Source: Apricaphanius iberus (taxonomy: Eukaryota > Chordata > Actinopteri > Cyprinodontiformes > Aphaniidae). Taken from it: 64,000 bases of DNA. The stretch's first letter is position 1. Each line of letters begins with the position of its first letter. Location of the stretch: the NCBI GenBank assembly GCA_028564705.1, contig JAPXFQ010002804.1, forward strand, positions 682,001 to 746,000, given 5' to 3'. Shown here piece by piece: positions 9,781 to 27,427 of this stretch. The notes under the pieces are model-generated. The model was given only the letters and a program-made list of their open reading frames with translations, was not told the DNA's origin and made no database searches. The position numbers and the translations under genes are program-made.

Positions 9781-12770
9781 TAAATTAATAATTCATGACC
9801 TATTAATTTAATATTCCCAATATAACCAGATAGACAATAATTTTTTATTTAATTCTTCAACACCACTCAGGATACAACCAGTTTAAAACACACAGCAAAA
9901 AAAGCAATTTCCAAACAAGTGTCTAACGCTTGTGTACACTAGTGAACAACATGGTTTCATCGTAACAAAAACACATCAAACTTTACAATGAAAAATTTCT
10001 AAATTGTCCTGACCTATGTCTGCATAAACACATAAAAGGAGAATAAAATGAACAGGTTGATCCGATTTGAAGTGACTTGTTCTTCGTTCGGTCCAAAAGA
10101 GATCAAAGTCAGGTTCACAAAAAAGGGGAGTAAAGTGTCAGATGGGCCATGCGCAAGGCGAGGTCCCTGGAACCATGGTTCAATCTGCAGACCAAGAACC
10201 TTGCAGAACAATCTGCAAGGCCGCCAATCAATTTCAGAAAGTGGTGTGGGATCTCTTGTCAAAGGACAGTCTTAGAACGGTTCTATTGTCAGCAAACCTT
10301 TCCCTAAATGTACACACAGGAGCCTTAATGCTGTTCAGCTTGTACTTTGGAAGGTTTAAATCAGAGTTCTTTCCTGGACCAGCAGGTCAAAGAAAAAGAG
10401 GAAAGTGCATCTATGTCTGCTTAGCCAAGCTTTTAAAAGAAGAGTAAACATGGCTGCCAACATCTTTTAAAGGCTTGGTCTGTGATGTCATTGGTGATGT
10501 CATCATTCCCCACTTACAATGCGTGATCGCCTGATTGACACCAGGCGCAGAACAGATGCGGCCCAGTTTCTGTACAGCTGCCACACGGACACCAACTCAC
10601 AACATCTATGATTTGCATGCAGAATGTCTCCAGCGGCTTGCTCCAGAGTGAGGACCAAATCTTGGCGCGAAAACTACATAAATAGAGAGGAGCTTATAAA
10701 CAAGCCACATTTATCACCTCGTACTGATTTTATTTTGAAATGTACCAGATTAACTTGGCTGGCTCATATCTCACTTCCTGTCTGGCTGATGCAATTTCTT
10801 CAACTTTGTTTAAAAGCTCATCTGGAAAAAATAGACTTGATCCGGAAAGTTGATGGAGCTCTGCATCCATCCCCAGACCGCACCGCGGCTAGTGTTAATT
10901 TTCTAATTGGACTCTATGTTTCTTCATCTATGCGCCAGATGTACAGATACCGGGTCTGCGCCCACTGTGAATCAGAGATTAGGAGCACAGCTAGGATTTC
11001 TGGGAAATGCTGTCTGTTTAGTTCAATTATGGAAAAGGAGTCCTTACAATGGATACGTTAAGCAACCAGTTGAAGTGAAACTGCTCTGCTGGATTGCTTG
11101 ACTCAGTCGTTAGGGACAGGACAAGGATATCAGGCATTAAGGAACAATTTACAGTAGTATCACTGCTTCTCTCCATCAAAGGAACCCATTGAGTTGGTTT
11201 GGGAATCAGGTGAAGCTGCCCTGTAGGCATCTACCTAAAATTATGCTCTGGATAAATCTAAATGTGATTAGGGTTTCGGGGCAGATCAGGAACTAGCTGG
11301 AGAGATAATACAACCATGTCATTGTGGACACACCAAGGAGTCTACCTGGACATGAACATGAGTGAGTTATAAGGGGCACTGGCAGAACAAACATAGATTT
11401 GCACAGGAATGTGGAAAGAAAAACGGATGTATGTACAAAAGTTGAATGAATGGATGGAAAGACAAACAGATGGATGAAACTGCTAGATTAAGAAGAATAG
11501 CCAACCATTTTCAGCTCAGGGAAACCCTGAGGAAAAAAAAAATCCTGAGACTGAGAAATAGAGTGATACCAAAACAAAAAAAAAAATAATGACACTTTTG
11601 TGTTTAACAAGTTTATGAATTTTGTGCTCAGACATAACACCATGGGGGGGCTCTCAAATAACTACTGACAGAGGAGAAAATGAAAGTGTATAAAAAGGGA
11701 GCATGTCGTGGTATGGAATGAAAACAACTGGCGCACCACAAGTAGATATGTCACAATCTTTATGAATTATTTAGGCTTTTCTGAATAGCATTGGAAGCAA
11801 AATACCAGCGGGGCAAAACAGAACAAGAGATAGATATATAATCCAAACAATAAACACTAAAATAATAAAAGCAGAAAGAGTAGTGACATTAATCTCTCCA
11901 GTATAAATTTCACAAGTAAAAATCCCACTTAATCTTTTTACATTCAAAAAAATGCAATGCAACACCGTGCAGGCTTTTTGCTGACAACAAGACAGCTATT
12001 CTCTGTTTATTGGGTCGTGTGTGCAACAGAGTGTGAGAACATATATATGGCTAGGTTAGGCAACACTATTTTCCTGAGTGCATTAACACATCATGATGGA
12101 CGAAACCACAAGCCGCAATGCAAGCAAGTTCTCAAGAGTTGATTCCAAATTTCCGTAAAAGACTGTTTGAAGCTGAAGGAATATAAAGCAATAAGCATTT
12201 TCATTCAAAAAAACCTACAGTTTCTACCCATTTGAAACTGGGGAAAATCACGACAAATGCCCATCACGATCCACAACCTTGATATTTCAGTTTGGCTGCT
12301 GATCAAGTTAAACATATGAGTAACAGTAGAAAATATAAGATAAGCTTCATGACGACGGCCAACTTTGCTTCTGAAGCCTGGCAATGATGCTACAAAAGAA
12401 CACTGTGGCTTGAAATTAGGCTCTCCAATTATCATTACAAAGGCACACAAAGCCATGATTCAGCAGCAGGGGGATTTGCTGTAAATTGCATTGCGGCCCG
12501 ATTCAGTGAGGAAAATGACACAATAATCCAAACCTCTTTAAAGACAGTGCTTCTTTTGCAAAATACCTTAGATAGAAATATCATCTTTTATTTTCAGCTA
12601 TCAGCATGAAGGGAGACAATTGCTTCACATATAGCTGCTGAATGTTTAGACCTGTTTATAGCACTGACCCAACCAAGACTATATTCAGCATCTAAAATGT
12701 GAAGTGAATGCTTTTAGAACTGAGATGATTTTCATTATGCACCCAAACTTTGTATACTTTGTATGTTATA
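9781..12770. other. Non-coding intronic stretch, nothing recognised
   Basis: No exon or known repeat was found. The longest open frame (10624-11061, plus strand) has no domain-like features and no supporting splice context. A short (TA)n run sits at about 12767-12780, next to the Tc1-like element. Confidence 0.35.
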
Positions 12771-12782
12771 TATATATATAGA

Positions 12783-14189
12783 CACAGTGCTCTGCTTAAA
12801 TGAGTACACCCCCTTTAAGAGTATGAATTTAATCAGTAGCTCAATGAACAAAATAACACTTTCTAAACTTTACACAAGGCCGAGTTTTATTGAACACTTA
12901 TTTAACACCATAACATGAAATTAAGGTTAATAATCTAATTTAGATCACAAAATCTTCAGTTTTACTCAAATTGGTTGAAGCAAAAATGAATACAACCTGC
13001 AGCAAAAACTACTATATCTAGTATTTTGTATGAGCACCATGATTTTCAAGGACAGCACCAAGCCTTCTAAACAGGGTCTAGGCAATGTAGGCAACATCTA
13101 TCTTTTTCCATTCTTCAAGAATAACCTATTTTAGAGCTGGATACTGGATGGACAGATATTCTCAACTTGTCGCTTCAGAATTCCCCACAGGTGTTCGATT
13201 GGGTTCAGATAAAGAGACAAACTTGGCCATTCCATCACCTTCACCCTGTTCTTCAGAAATGCAACAGTAGCTTTAGATGTGTGTTTTTGGATCATTGTCG
13301 TGTTGCAAAAGTGCACGACGACAAGTGCACAGAGTGATGGCAGCATCTTCTCCTTCAGTATAGAGCAGTACATTGTTGAGTTCATGATACCATCAATGAA
13401 ATGCAGCGCCCCAACACCAGCAGCACTCATGCAGCCCCACATATGGACACTAAAACCACCATTTTTCACTGTAGGCACCATGCATTTTTCTTTGAAATCC
13501 TCACCTTTACGACACCATACAGTTTTTAAACCATTAGTTCCAAAAACAGTGATCTTGGTCTCACCACTCCAGAGTATAGAGTCCCAGTAGTCTTCATTTT
13601 TTCAGCATGGGCCCTAGCAAATTCTAGGCGTGCTTTTTTGTGCATGGGCTTTAGGAGAGGCTTTCTTCATGGAAGATACCCAGAATGACAGTGTCCCAGG
13701 AAACGGTCACTCCAGTTTGGCTTTCTACTGCTTTAGCTAACTGCAGTGAACGTGCATGCCGATTTTCTTCAACCCTTCTCATCAGAAGATGCTCCTGTTG
13801 AGACGTTAACTTCGGTAGACAGCCTGGACGGCCTTGTAACATGGTTGCACTTCCATCTTTTTTTTTATTTTTGATCACTTTTGCCACAGTATTTTGACTG
13901 AAATGTAAAGCTTTGCTGTTCTTCTTGTAGCCCTCATCTTTTTTGTGTAATGAAATTATTTCCTTTCTCAGATTTCTCTTCCATGAGGAGCCATTACTGA
14001 CAGCATGAAATGGGAAGGGCTTTTCTTTGTAAAGTAATACCCTTTAATTGTCCCCTGTTTGCTGGACACCTCTTAAATGAATCATTAGACTCACCTGTGG
14101 TTGAATGCCTGTTGATTAGAAGTTTTAGTATTAAGTGTGGCTTTTCTCCTAGGACTATAATTGGGATGTACTCATTTTTGCAACATGGG
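12783..14189 (-). mobile_element. Tc1-like DNA transposon, degraded
   Basis: The left end contains TGCTTAAATGAGTACACCCC and the right end the inverted counterpart GGGATGTACTCATTTTTGCA, so degenerate inverted repeats frame the element. A broken transposase lies between them on the minus strand. The left end abuts a (TA)n run, as expected for a family that targets TA. The ends are too worn to read the exact TIR length. Confidence 0.75.
13131..13985 (-). pseudogene. Tc1-like transposase, frameshifted
   Basis: The N-terminal part (about 13985-13651) has a helix-turn-helix-type region with SQNTVAKVIKNKKKDG, the basic GRPGCLPKLT linker and a second helical region. The C-terminal part (13481-13131) has the DDE-domain text MWGCMSAAGVGALHFIDG, the block IQKHTSKATVAFLKN at the position of the second catalytic Asp (NDPKHT in relatives, Asp now lost) and LNPIEHLWGILKRQVE with the terminal catalytic Glu. 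The segment between, which should hold the first catalytic Asp, is out of frame. It is inactive. The same lineage appears on the plus strand at 42740-43410. Confidence 0.85.
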
Positions 14190-15145
14190 CTTGAAAGAAT
14201 TTGTTAGGCAAATCACTTTTTTGTGTGTACAAATGAACAAATCTTGTTTGCAATCAATGGCCCACATTTGTGGGAGTATTTTGTAGTATAGTACATCATA
14301 CTGTAACCGCTTTACTTAGGTTTTAGTTTATTATTTTTTGGGGAAAACGAATATTTATGGGCGCCACTCAAGTCTCCCTCCTGACTTATAGGATTATTTA
14401 ATGTGTGTGTGTTATTAGTTTTCATTTGGATTATTTTTATATATACACCAGTTACATAAGGACATATTTAGAAATATATACACCCTTTTAAATTTTAGAA
14501 AAGTGAATAAAAACAATAGCACAAAGAAAATAAATAATTTGTAGTCTTTTGAAGTTTTCACAGGTCCAGTTTCGAACACAAATGACACAAAAATTTACAA
14601 TATTTTCATATTTTTCTGTGAGAAAATAAACAAACAAAACTTACTTGACAGTGAAGCTGGAATGAGTTGTTAGCAGGACACCAATGATGAACACTAAAAA
14701 AAACGTTTTGGTTTCCTTTTAATTTAATTTTCAGGGGCTTATAGGCACACACACAACAAAAATAGGGCTTTTAGTAAGGTAAGGACTTACAGATTGAGCT
14801 GGATGACGTATGACGTGATGACGTGACCGGTTGGCGCTCTAAGCCGAAATAAACTAATAAGTCCGATGGAAAAGATTTTCTCAGTTTTCTGACGACTTGA
14901 CATTACTAATGAGGGATTAACAGCCTCGTTGCTGGATTGATCGGCCTCGTTATTCTGACAATATGCCACTATATGCTGCAATTTCTCTATGCTCCACACT
15001 GAATGAGGGAAAAGATGGCGACATGAGGGAAGTTTCTGAAAAGAAAGCAGAGCAATGTGCACAAGTGCCGAGTGGTGATATAAGGGTGGAGGCAGGAAAT
15101 ATTCATTTTGTTCGACACATATATATATATATACATATACATATT
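14190..15145. other. AT-rich non-coding stretch, nothing recognised
   Basis: No exon or assignable repeat. A run of alternating TA (about 15117-15140) closes it on the right. Confidence 0.35.
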
Positions 15146-15240
15146 AGGGCTGGGCGATGTGAGCTAAAATTAATATCATGGTATATTGAGCATTTCAGCT
15201 CGGTAAGGGTAAGTGGACGATAATGATGACCAAATCAACC
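15146..15240. repeat. Terminal fragment of a GGGCTGGGCGAT-type DNA element
   Basis: AGGGCTGGGCGATGTGAGC followed by AATATCATGGTATATTGAGC matches the terminal pattern of the fish TIR elements that also occur at 5716 and 43866. No opposite end was found, so it is probably truncated. Confidence 0.45.
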
Positions 15241-15690
15241 CCCATACGTTTTTTTTATATTTTATCTGTCCTTTTCTGTATTCAATGACAGAATATATTT
15301 TACATCGGAGCACAGGTGGGAAGAGGCGGCAGCTTCAGGCGCTGTAGCAAAAACAACAGCAGCAACTCAGCAGGGTTAACAGGACCTGGGGAGAGGGCGG
15401 AGCTATTGGGCTACAAACGCTCTGGTTCGGCAGCAGCTCTGTTGCTGCAGTAACAATCATACATGCTCCACATTACAGTCAAAATAACCAATAAATCCAT
15501 AAAAAGTCCCTTTATTGGTCGCTAGTTGCATTTTTCGGAAAAACGGTCGGTAAATGAGTCTAAACTCTTGCTAAATAGCTGTAGCTGCTTTAGCAACACT
15601 GTCCCCTCTGCCACATGACTGTGCGTAGTCACATGATTCAAGGCAATGCTCATTTCTTATAGGGGTAGGAGCACACTTCAGCAGCAGTGA
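15241..15690. other. Unassigned segment
   Basis: Moderately GC-rich text with no coding frame. It could be the interior of the element whose end lies at 15146, but this is not shown. Confidence 0.25.
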
Positions 15691-16021
15691 TTCTAGAGAT
15701 GCTTGGCTATAAGAGTAACAATGGGAGCCATGAGAAACAATATCCACCATGTAACAGACGGTTTGAGGCTAACATCAAGGTAGCTCGGAGAGAAGTGAGC
15801 AAAATGACCGAGGGCCCAGACAGGTGCAATGAAACGACCAATACGGAAGAGGTACAGCCGGATATCCATACTTGAAGCACTCAAAACGGCCATAAAAAGA
15901 TTCCAGCCTTGGCCGGCTGCCTAAAAAGGTACAAGAAAGACAATGACGCCAGACGAATAAACAGGCTGTTTGCAACTCAACCTGCGAAGGTGTACGCTCA
16001 GTGTCAGGGTAATAGCAGCAG

Positions 16022-16510
16022 TTGCAAAAGTGTCTATCAAATGCATATACCAAGGTGATCCTCTGTCCCCCACTGTTGTTCTGCATAGTTATAAACCCCT
16101 TAAGCACAATATTACACAAGACAGGCTATGGATACCGCCTCAAGAATGGGGCTACGACCCGCCACCTCCTCTACATAGATGATCTCAAGCTGTATGTTAA
16201 GAACGACTGGGACATAGATTCCTTTATCCAAACCACCAGGATCTACAGCGATGACATCAGGATGTCATTTGGGCTTGACAAATGTAGTCGGATTGCCACA
16301 ACGCAAGGCAAGGTAGTCCACACTGAAGGAGTCTCACTCCCAGAGGGAACAATAGTAGACACTGAGGACAGTTGCAAGTACCTGGTAATACAGCAGGCAA
16401 ATGGCAACCTTGAAAAGGCAATGAGGGAAGCAGCAACAGCCAAATACCTCCAACGAGTGAGGCAAGTCCTAAGAAGCCAGCTCAATGGAAAGAACAAGCC
16501 AAGGCAATAA
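16022..16510 (+). pseudogene. Reverse transcriptase core of the restriction-like-endonuclease LINE
   Basis: A neighbouring frame preserves QGDPLSP, the RT motif B block, and this frame continues with LLFCIVINPLS. HLLYIDDLKLYVKN near 16169-16210 is the catalytic YxDD box (YIDD). MSFGLDKC and EDSCKYLVIQQANGN follow in the thumb region, as in the family. It ends with a stop at 16508-16510 in a basic stretch (NGKNKPRQ) where relatives read on, so this is a degraded copy. Plus strand, antisense to trappc9. Confidence 0.8.
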
Positions 16511-16969
16511 ACAACTACACCCTGCCAGTGATCAGATACTAAGGTAGTGAAAGGATGAGATAAAGACCACAGATATTACGACATGAAAGCTCCTCACCAT
16601 GCATGGCGGGTTCAATCCCAAATCCAGCACCCTGAGACTGTATGCAAGCGGTAAGGAAGGTGGCAGAGGACTGATGAGCGTGAGAGCCAATATCCAGAAT
16701 GAAACATCGAAGCTCCATAAGTACATCAAGGACAAGGCTTCAAGCCTGAGACAATGGCAAGATGAGGAGGTGCTGGATGAGGAACCATCATGGGAGGACA
16801 AGCCCCTAGATTGGGATGTACCACTGGAACATAACTGAAGTGGCTGATCTCAAGAAATCCTATCAATAGCTAGAGAGGGCTGGTCTACAGGACACCACAG
16901 AGACACTCATCCTGGCAGCACAGGAGCAGGCTCTGAGCACCAGGGCAATATACGATCAGATATACCACA

Positions 16970-17344
16970 CCAGACAAGACCCAAAGTGTAAGCTGTGCAA
17001 AGAGTCATGAGACAATCAAGCACATAACAGCCGGATGTACAATCCTGGCAGGGAAAGCATACATCGAACGTTATAATGTGGCTGGCATAGCATACAGACA
17101 AATCTGTGCAGAGTATGGTCTGGAAACCCTGAGGTCAATGTGGGAAACACCTCCAAAGGAGTTGGAGAATGACCGAGCAAAGATCCTGTGGGACTTCCAA
17201 ATCCAGACAAAGAGGAGGATAATGGCGAACCAACCACACATTGTGATGGTTGCTGAAGAGCAGAGGAAAGCCATTGTGGTGGATGTGACAATACCAAGTG
17301 ATTGTAACATCAAGAAGAAGGAACATGAGAAACTTAAGAAATAA
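16970..17344 (+). pseudogene. Restriction-like endonuclease domain of the same LINE
   Basis: A zinc-knuckle-like CKLC lies at 16987-16998, followed after a frameshift by HITAGC. Then come AGIAYRQICAEYGLE, NDRAKILWDFQIQTK and the nuclease core NQPHIVMV...AIVVDVTIPSDCNIKKKEHEK (17230-17335). In related elements the core reads PD before the hydrophobic strand. Here the Asp is replaced by His (QPHIV), so a catalytic residue appears lost. Confidence 0.7.
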
Positions 17345-17620
17345 CAGGGCTCAGAGAGGAGCTCTTGGAAGGTGAAGGTGACAGTAGTACCCGTGGTAAT
17401 CGAACACTCGGGGCAGTGACCCCCAAACTGGAGGAATGGCTCCTGCAGATCCCTGGAAGAACCTCAGACATCTCAGCCCAGAAAAGTGCAGTACTTTGAA
17501 CAGCAAAGATACTGATGATGACCCTCAAGCTCCCAGGCCTCTGGTAGAGGACCCGTGCGTGGAATGGATAGGAAACTGCTTGCTGTGGGCAAGAAGGGAC
17601 ATTTTTTTGATAAGGACTGG

Positions 17621-19659
<2,039 letters not shown>

Positions 19660-19721
19660 TCAGCCATTTAAAGATTGGTCTCTGTTTTGTAAGATTTACG
19701 CAAACATTAACCTCTAGGTGT

Positions 19722-20630
19722 AATAATGGACTCAGACCTGAATCTCCAAGGTCACATAAAGGCAATAACAAGGTCAGCCTTCTATCCACTGAAGAACATT
19801 TTTCTTGGATTAAAGGACTGATGTCATAAAGGGACATTGAAAAACTCATCCTTGCGTTTATCTGTAGTTGGATTTATTACTGCAACAGCGTCTTCAGGGG
19901 TCTGCCTGAAAAGTAAATCAGACAGCTGAAGCTGATCCAGAACGCTGCTGCTCGCGTTCTCACTAGAACTAGGAAAGTAGAACACATCACCCTGGTTCTA
20001 AAGTTTTTACACTGGTGCCCTGTAGCTCAGAGAATAGACTCTAAAGTACTAAATACTAAATAATAATGGTTTAGCTCCAAAGTAAGTTGAAGATCTGTTG
20101 TCATACCGACCACCCAGATCCCTCCTCCAACTCTAGTTTACTAAACACCCCTAAGGTTAGAAACAAACTTGGAGAAGCAGCTTTCAGTTTCTATGCTCCA
20201 CAAATCTAGAACAAACTTCCTGACAACTACAAAGCTGCTGAATCGTCAGGCTCTTTTAAATCAATGATTAAACTGTTCTGCTTAGAGATGCTTTTGAGTA
20301 ATGTTCCAATATCCTTTTTTACATAAAATTTATTTTTATGCTTTTCCTAAATTGCTGTTTTTAATCATATGCTGTGTTTGTTTCTCTACCACCAAATCAC
20401 GTAAAGGACCTTGAAATGTTTCCTTTTATTGATTCTCATGTTTTATGCTTAATTGCTGTATTTAATTTTCATACTTTTAAGCTCTTTTTTTTCTTACTGC
20501 TAATTGTTTTTTTTCTTTCTATGATTTTATCATATTTTTGGTTTCTTTAACACCAAATCATGTAAAGTACTTTAAATTACCCTGTGTTGAAAGTTTGATA
20601 TACAAAACAAAAATGCCTTGCCTCTAGTTT
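19722..20630 (+). mobile_element. 3' end of an APE-type LINE (L2/CR1/Rex-like), broken
   Basis: Plus-strand frames, interrupted by stops and shifts, contain VIMDSDLNLQGHIKAITRSA, then DIEKLIHAFICSWIDYCNS, IRQLKLIQNAAARVLTRTRK and ITLVLKFLHWCPVAQRIDSK. This is the well-known C-terminal region after the RT in L2/CR1-like fish LINEs. The 3' end (20545-20625) has TGTTGAAAGTTTGATATA and ATGCCTTGCC, a tail also seen at 46480-46520. It is 5'-truncated and has no intact RT core. Confidence 0.75.
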
Positions 20631-23880
<3,250 letters not shown>

Positions 23881-24560
23881 GCCAATCTATAATCCAAAAT
23901 TGGAGTAGTGAGAAGAGATCAATTGTTGAAACAATTGTTAGAAAATGGAATGAAAACAAGATCACCGACAATCTCTCCCAGCCTGGAGCTCCATGCTACA
24001 TCTCACTATCTCACGTCATCTGTAGTACAATGAGGAGAGAGCTCAAAACTACGCAGGAGAAACTACTCAATGATGTGAAGAGAGCTGGGATCACAGTGCT
24101 CAAAGGGTCCCCCAGCTTAAGCCAGCAAATGTTCAGGCCCCACTAAAGTTTATCGGAGGGCATCTGGATGAACCAGAGAAGGATATGGGAGAATTTCATG
24201 TAGTGAGAGGAGACCAAAATAGGACTCCTTGGTAAAGATGGCACTCGCAGCACAAACGCTGAGTTGCATCCCAAGAACACCATAACTGTGAAGCGTAAGG
24301 GTAGAAACATCACGTTTTGGTGCGGCTTTTCGGCAAAGCGGACAGGAAGACTGATCCGTATTCCTGAGTGGATAAATGGATCCATGTAAAGGGAGATTTT
24401 GAGCAAAAAACCACCTTCCATCAGTGAGAGCATTAAAGATTCATCTTCCAGCATGACAACGATCCCAAACACACCAACCGGGTAATGAAGGAGTTGCTAT
24501 GTAAAAAGCATTTCAAGGTTCTGGAGTGGAAAAGCCAGTTTCCAGACCTCGTCCCCCCGC
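23881..24560 (+). pseudogene. Tc1-like transposase remnant
   Basis: The plus strand has a paired-type region (IVETIVRKWNENKI, then SQPGAP), a following helical block (MRRELKTTQEKLLNDVKRAG), and after several frame breaks the DDE part with [18 protein letters not shown] near 24450-24510. The NDPKHT box holds the second catalytic Asp. The upstream Asp region is scrambled and the C-terminal Glu block is lost. No terminal inverted repeats were found, so only a transposase relic remains. Confidence 0.75.
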
Positions 24561-24808
24561 AACCCCCCCCCAAATGTATGTTTATTGATTTCTTACCATT
24601 ACAGGATTAATACAAGTTGGAAAAAATACGTAGAGTCTAAATTATCTCAACAATATTGTCAAAAAGTAGAATCTGTTTCCTCACCTTGTGGTGCCACTTA
24701 TGCTACAACTACTGCTGTTGTCAATAACATCATCCTGGACACACCAGAGCCAGTGAGATTTATTGTGTCTTCTCGTTGAAAATGTTATTTCCCAGTCAGT
24801 GAGCATAC

Positions 24809-24934
24809 CTGTCCCAGGTTGATGTAAACGGCATTCTGCAGGAACTCTGAAGCCTCCCTGGCTCTCTTCTGGATGGCCAGCACCCTGACCGCTTTGACGC
24901 AGGCCTCCAGCTCGATCACACCTGCGTTCTTGTA
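24809..24934 (-). CDS. trappc9: trappc9 exon (codons about 330-371)
   Basis: The acceptor CTCGTACAG|TA is at 24936-24935 and the donor GACAG|GTATGC follows 24809. The 126 bp are exactly 42 codons, phase 0 at both ends: [20 protein letters not shown], then [20 protein letters not shown]. This is a conserved TRAPPC9 block between the SPEDII and LSEEEK exons. Because its length is a multiple of three, skipping it would keep the frame. Confidence 0.93.
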
Positions 24935-25250
24935 CTGTACGAGATTTAAGCAGGAGATTAGTTTAAGAAGGTTCATTGTTTTATCGTCAAGAGACAGTGG
25001 TTTAAAAAAAAAAAAGTAAAAAGAGTACACATTTCTTTTAGAATAGACAATAATGTGGCGTAAAAAGATTAATTATGCGAAGGGTTTTTCCAACCTTTAA
25101 ATGCTAAATAGGCTGCAAATTTTAGAAAAAAAAACAACTCTAAGTGTTAAAAAGTAAGTTAAAAAGTTGAAATAGTCTGCTCATATAAGTAGCTTGATAT
25201 GGTGCAAAATAAATTAATCAAAGCATGTACTCTTTCAAAGCAGAGGTCCA
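24935..25250. other. trappc9 intron, nothing recognised
   Basis: Short AT-rich spacer between the exon and a Tc1-like relic, with poly-A/T runs only. Confidence 0.35.
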
Positions 25251-25254
25251 ACAG

Positions 25255-26330
25255 CATACCACGTCTTAATGTTCTCCAAACTACACAGATGTTCTGTCAG
25301 ATTAAGCTCTGCACTCTGGTTCGGCCACTTCAAACATGATTTTCTCCTGGGAAGCAGTGTTTCAAATATTTTTTTTTAATATTTGGGTGCATGCTTTGGG
25401 CTCACTATGATGGAAAATAAATACCTTCATCTTTGTCATTCCAGACACCTAAACGTTTTGAATCGCTGTTTGGAATTGTCTATCATCTGAACCATGCTGA
25501 CAGAAATCCCAGATATATCTCAAGAAAGGAAACACCACAGTATGATGCTACCACAACCGTGTCGCAGCAATTTTTACTTCTACATTTTTGAGGCGATTTT
25601 AAACTGGAATGGATGTGTACTCTGAAACAAGGTTCTCAGATCCTACTTCTTAGTCCTGACATATGGAGCATACAGCAGATTGCTGCCATAACAGATGTAG
25701 AACAGAGCCCCTACTTTCCAGAAATTCCAGCAGCTCAGTCAGTGTTGCTTGTAGCCTCTTGGCAACTTCTCTCACCAGTTTTCATCTCATCCTTTCATAA
25801 ATTTCTTAAATAACATGGCAAGTTTTTGAAATTCCACTGCGACTGTATACATTCTTTAGTTATTGATGATTCCCTTTAGTTTGCCATGGAATAAACTTAC
25901 TTCAGCACAATTCACTTTACTTATGTACCCATAATTCACAACAAATGTGCAACGGCAGTCATGGCAACAATATAGTCAATTCAACCAATTCAGACAAATT
26001 CAAAGTCAAATGCTGCAGGTCGACGGAGATTCTGAATGATCAATTTTCTAATAATTGCACCAACAACTGATTTCTTCTCACCAAGCTGCTTACTTATTGT
26101 AGATTGGGTCATCCAAGTTTCTGCAGGTTTTCAATATTGTCCCCGGTATCCCTAGGCACTTTGTGTTGGCCATGGTGGAGGTTGGAGTCTGACTTTTTGA
26201 AGGTGTTGACAGGTGTCATTCATACAATGAGTGGAGGATAAATAAGCCTTTTAAGGAAGTAACAGGTCTGTAAGGGCCAAATTTCTTGCTTGGTTTTAGG
26301 AGCTAAATGCTTAGTTTTAGTACCATTATA
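25255..26330 (-). mobile_element. Tc1-like transposon relic
   Basis: The minus strand has the 5' part of a fish Tc1-like transposon. Its non-coding leader is recognised from the plus-strand text AGTAACAGGTCTGTAAGGGC and AGTGGAGGATAAATAAGCC, followed inward by a start-like CCACCATGGCCAACACAAAG on the minus strand near 26176. The first helix-turn-helix region lies at about 26040-26110 (plus strand CTAATAATTGCACCAACAAC, CCAAGCTGCTTACTTATTGT). The DDE part toward 25260 is heavily rearranged. The plus-strand open frame at 25613-25813 is an incidental shadow. Confidence 0.6.
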
Positions 26331-26724
26331 CAAATGTATTCTTTAAAAGTCATACAACATGGATTTCAAGTTAGGCCTCGAAAAAGGATGGCAGCATAGA
26401 AGAACGTGCGCCCGATTAAAATGGTCTGATGTTCTATCTAACAGCAACCGGACAGCGCATGAGCAAACACCTACAGGTGAGAGAGGCCCTCCCTCAAAGC
26501 CCCCCTTTCATCGGGGCTTACTCAGGGTCAGTTTGATGACCCCACATGTGGAAGTCAACAGGTTGTTTTTTTTTGTATTCTGTATTTGTTCAAGACAATT
26601 CAATGTTCTTTTTGTAGCTGTTGTTCTATACAGTGCTAATGTTTATATAATGGTTGTTTATGTATGTTCAGGGAGTGTATGGACTGCACCAGGTTTTGTT
26701 ATTTCAAAAACACCAAGGCAATCG

Positions 26725-27425
26725 GATTATGGTTAATGGCAAGATAAAAATTACTTCATATAAAGTAAACGGCTTGTTAAATCCTATAAAACATAATAAG
26801 ATATTAACTAAAATGAAAAAAGAACAAGCACAAATAGTATATCTACAAGAAACCCACCTAGATTTTAAGGAACACGTGAAATTGAAAAGAATGGGTTTCA
26901 CAAGCGTATTTTCTTCTTCTTACAAAGGTGGACGAAGGAGAGGAGTTGCTATCCTAATATCAAGCAAATTACACTTTGAAAAAATATCCTAGATAAGTGA
27001 CAGGGAGGGACGATTTATCTTAGTAAGAGGAAACATCGAGGATAACCCAAGAATGCTGCTAAACGTATATGCACCATCCGGAAGTGACATCGACTTCTTT
27101 AAGAAAGTCGTTAATATGATGGTATCAGAGACAGTAGGCCTTCTAATATGTGGGGTTCATTTAAATATACATTTACAAGCCAAAACTACATATCTCCACT
27201 GGGAAAGCCCAGAATACAAAGTTGCTGATCAAGAAAATTAATACATTATTTGAGGAGGTGGGGCTAATTGACATATGGAGAGATTTGCATCCCAATCAAA
27301 GAGATTATACCCATCACTCCTCACCCCACTCGTATATGAGAATAGATTATTTTCTAATATTTGGAAAGGACAAAGATAAAATAAATACATGTGAAATTGG
27401 GACAATAGATTTGATGCACTGGTAA
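26725..27425 (+). pseudogene. L1-like ORF2, APE endonuclease part
   Basis: In broken frames the plus strand gives ITSYKVNGLLNPIKHNKIL, QAQIVYLQETHLD (catalytic Glu of QETH), [28 protein letters not shown] and MRIDYFLI. These follow the order of APE-like nuclease motifs. The usual GDFN box appears as GVHLN, so a catalytic Asp is lost. Stops interrupt at 26990 and 27240. Confidence 0.8.
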
Positions 27426-27427
27426 AT

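Larger units (their letters stand above)
15765..17620 (+). mobile_element. LINE with restriction-like endonuclease, internally deleted
   Basis: Three regions follow the order of a site-specific-type LINE ORF. An N-terminal part (about 15765-16010) is in broken frames with EANIKVARREVSKMTEGP and RRINRLFATQPAKVYAQ. The RT core is at 16022-16510, and the C-terminal part at 16590-17530 has a CCHC-like cluster and a restriction-like endonuclease. The text jumps from the N-terminal part directly to the RT palm at about 16015-16050, so the RT fingers are deleted. C-terminal placement of the nuclease is characteristic of R2/R4/Dong/Rex6-type elements rather than APE-type LINEs. The exact clade was not determined. 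Confidence 0.75.

Noticed and set aside
10624..11061. 145-codon plus-strand open frame
   Set aside because: No domain, no splice context, no similarity to known families that I can see.
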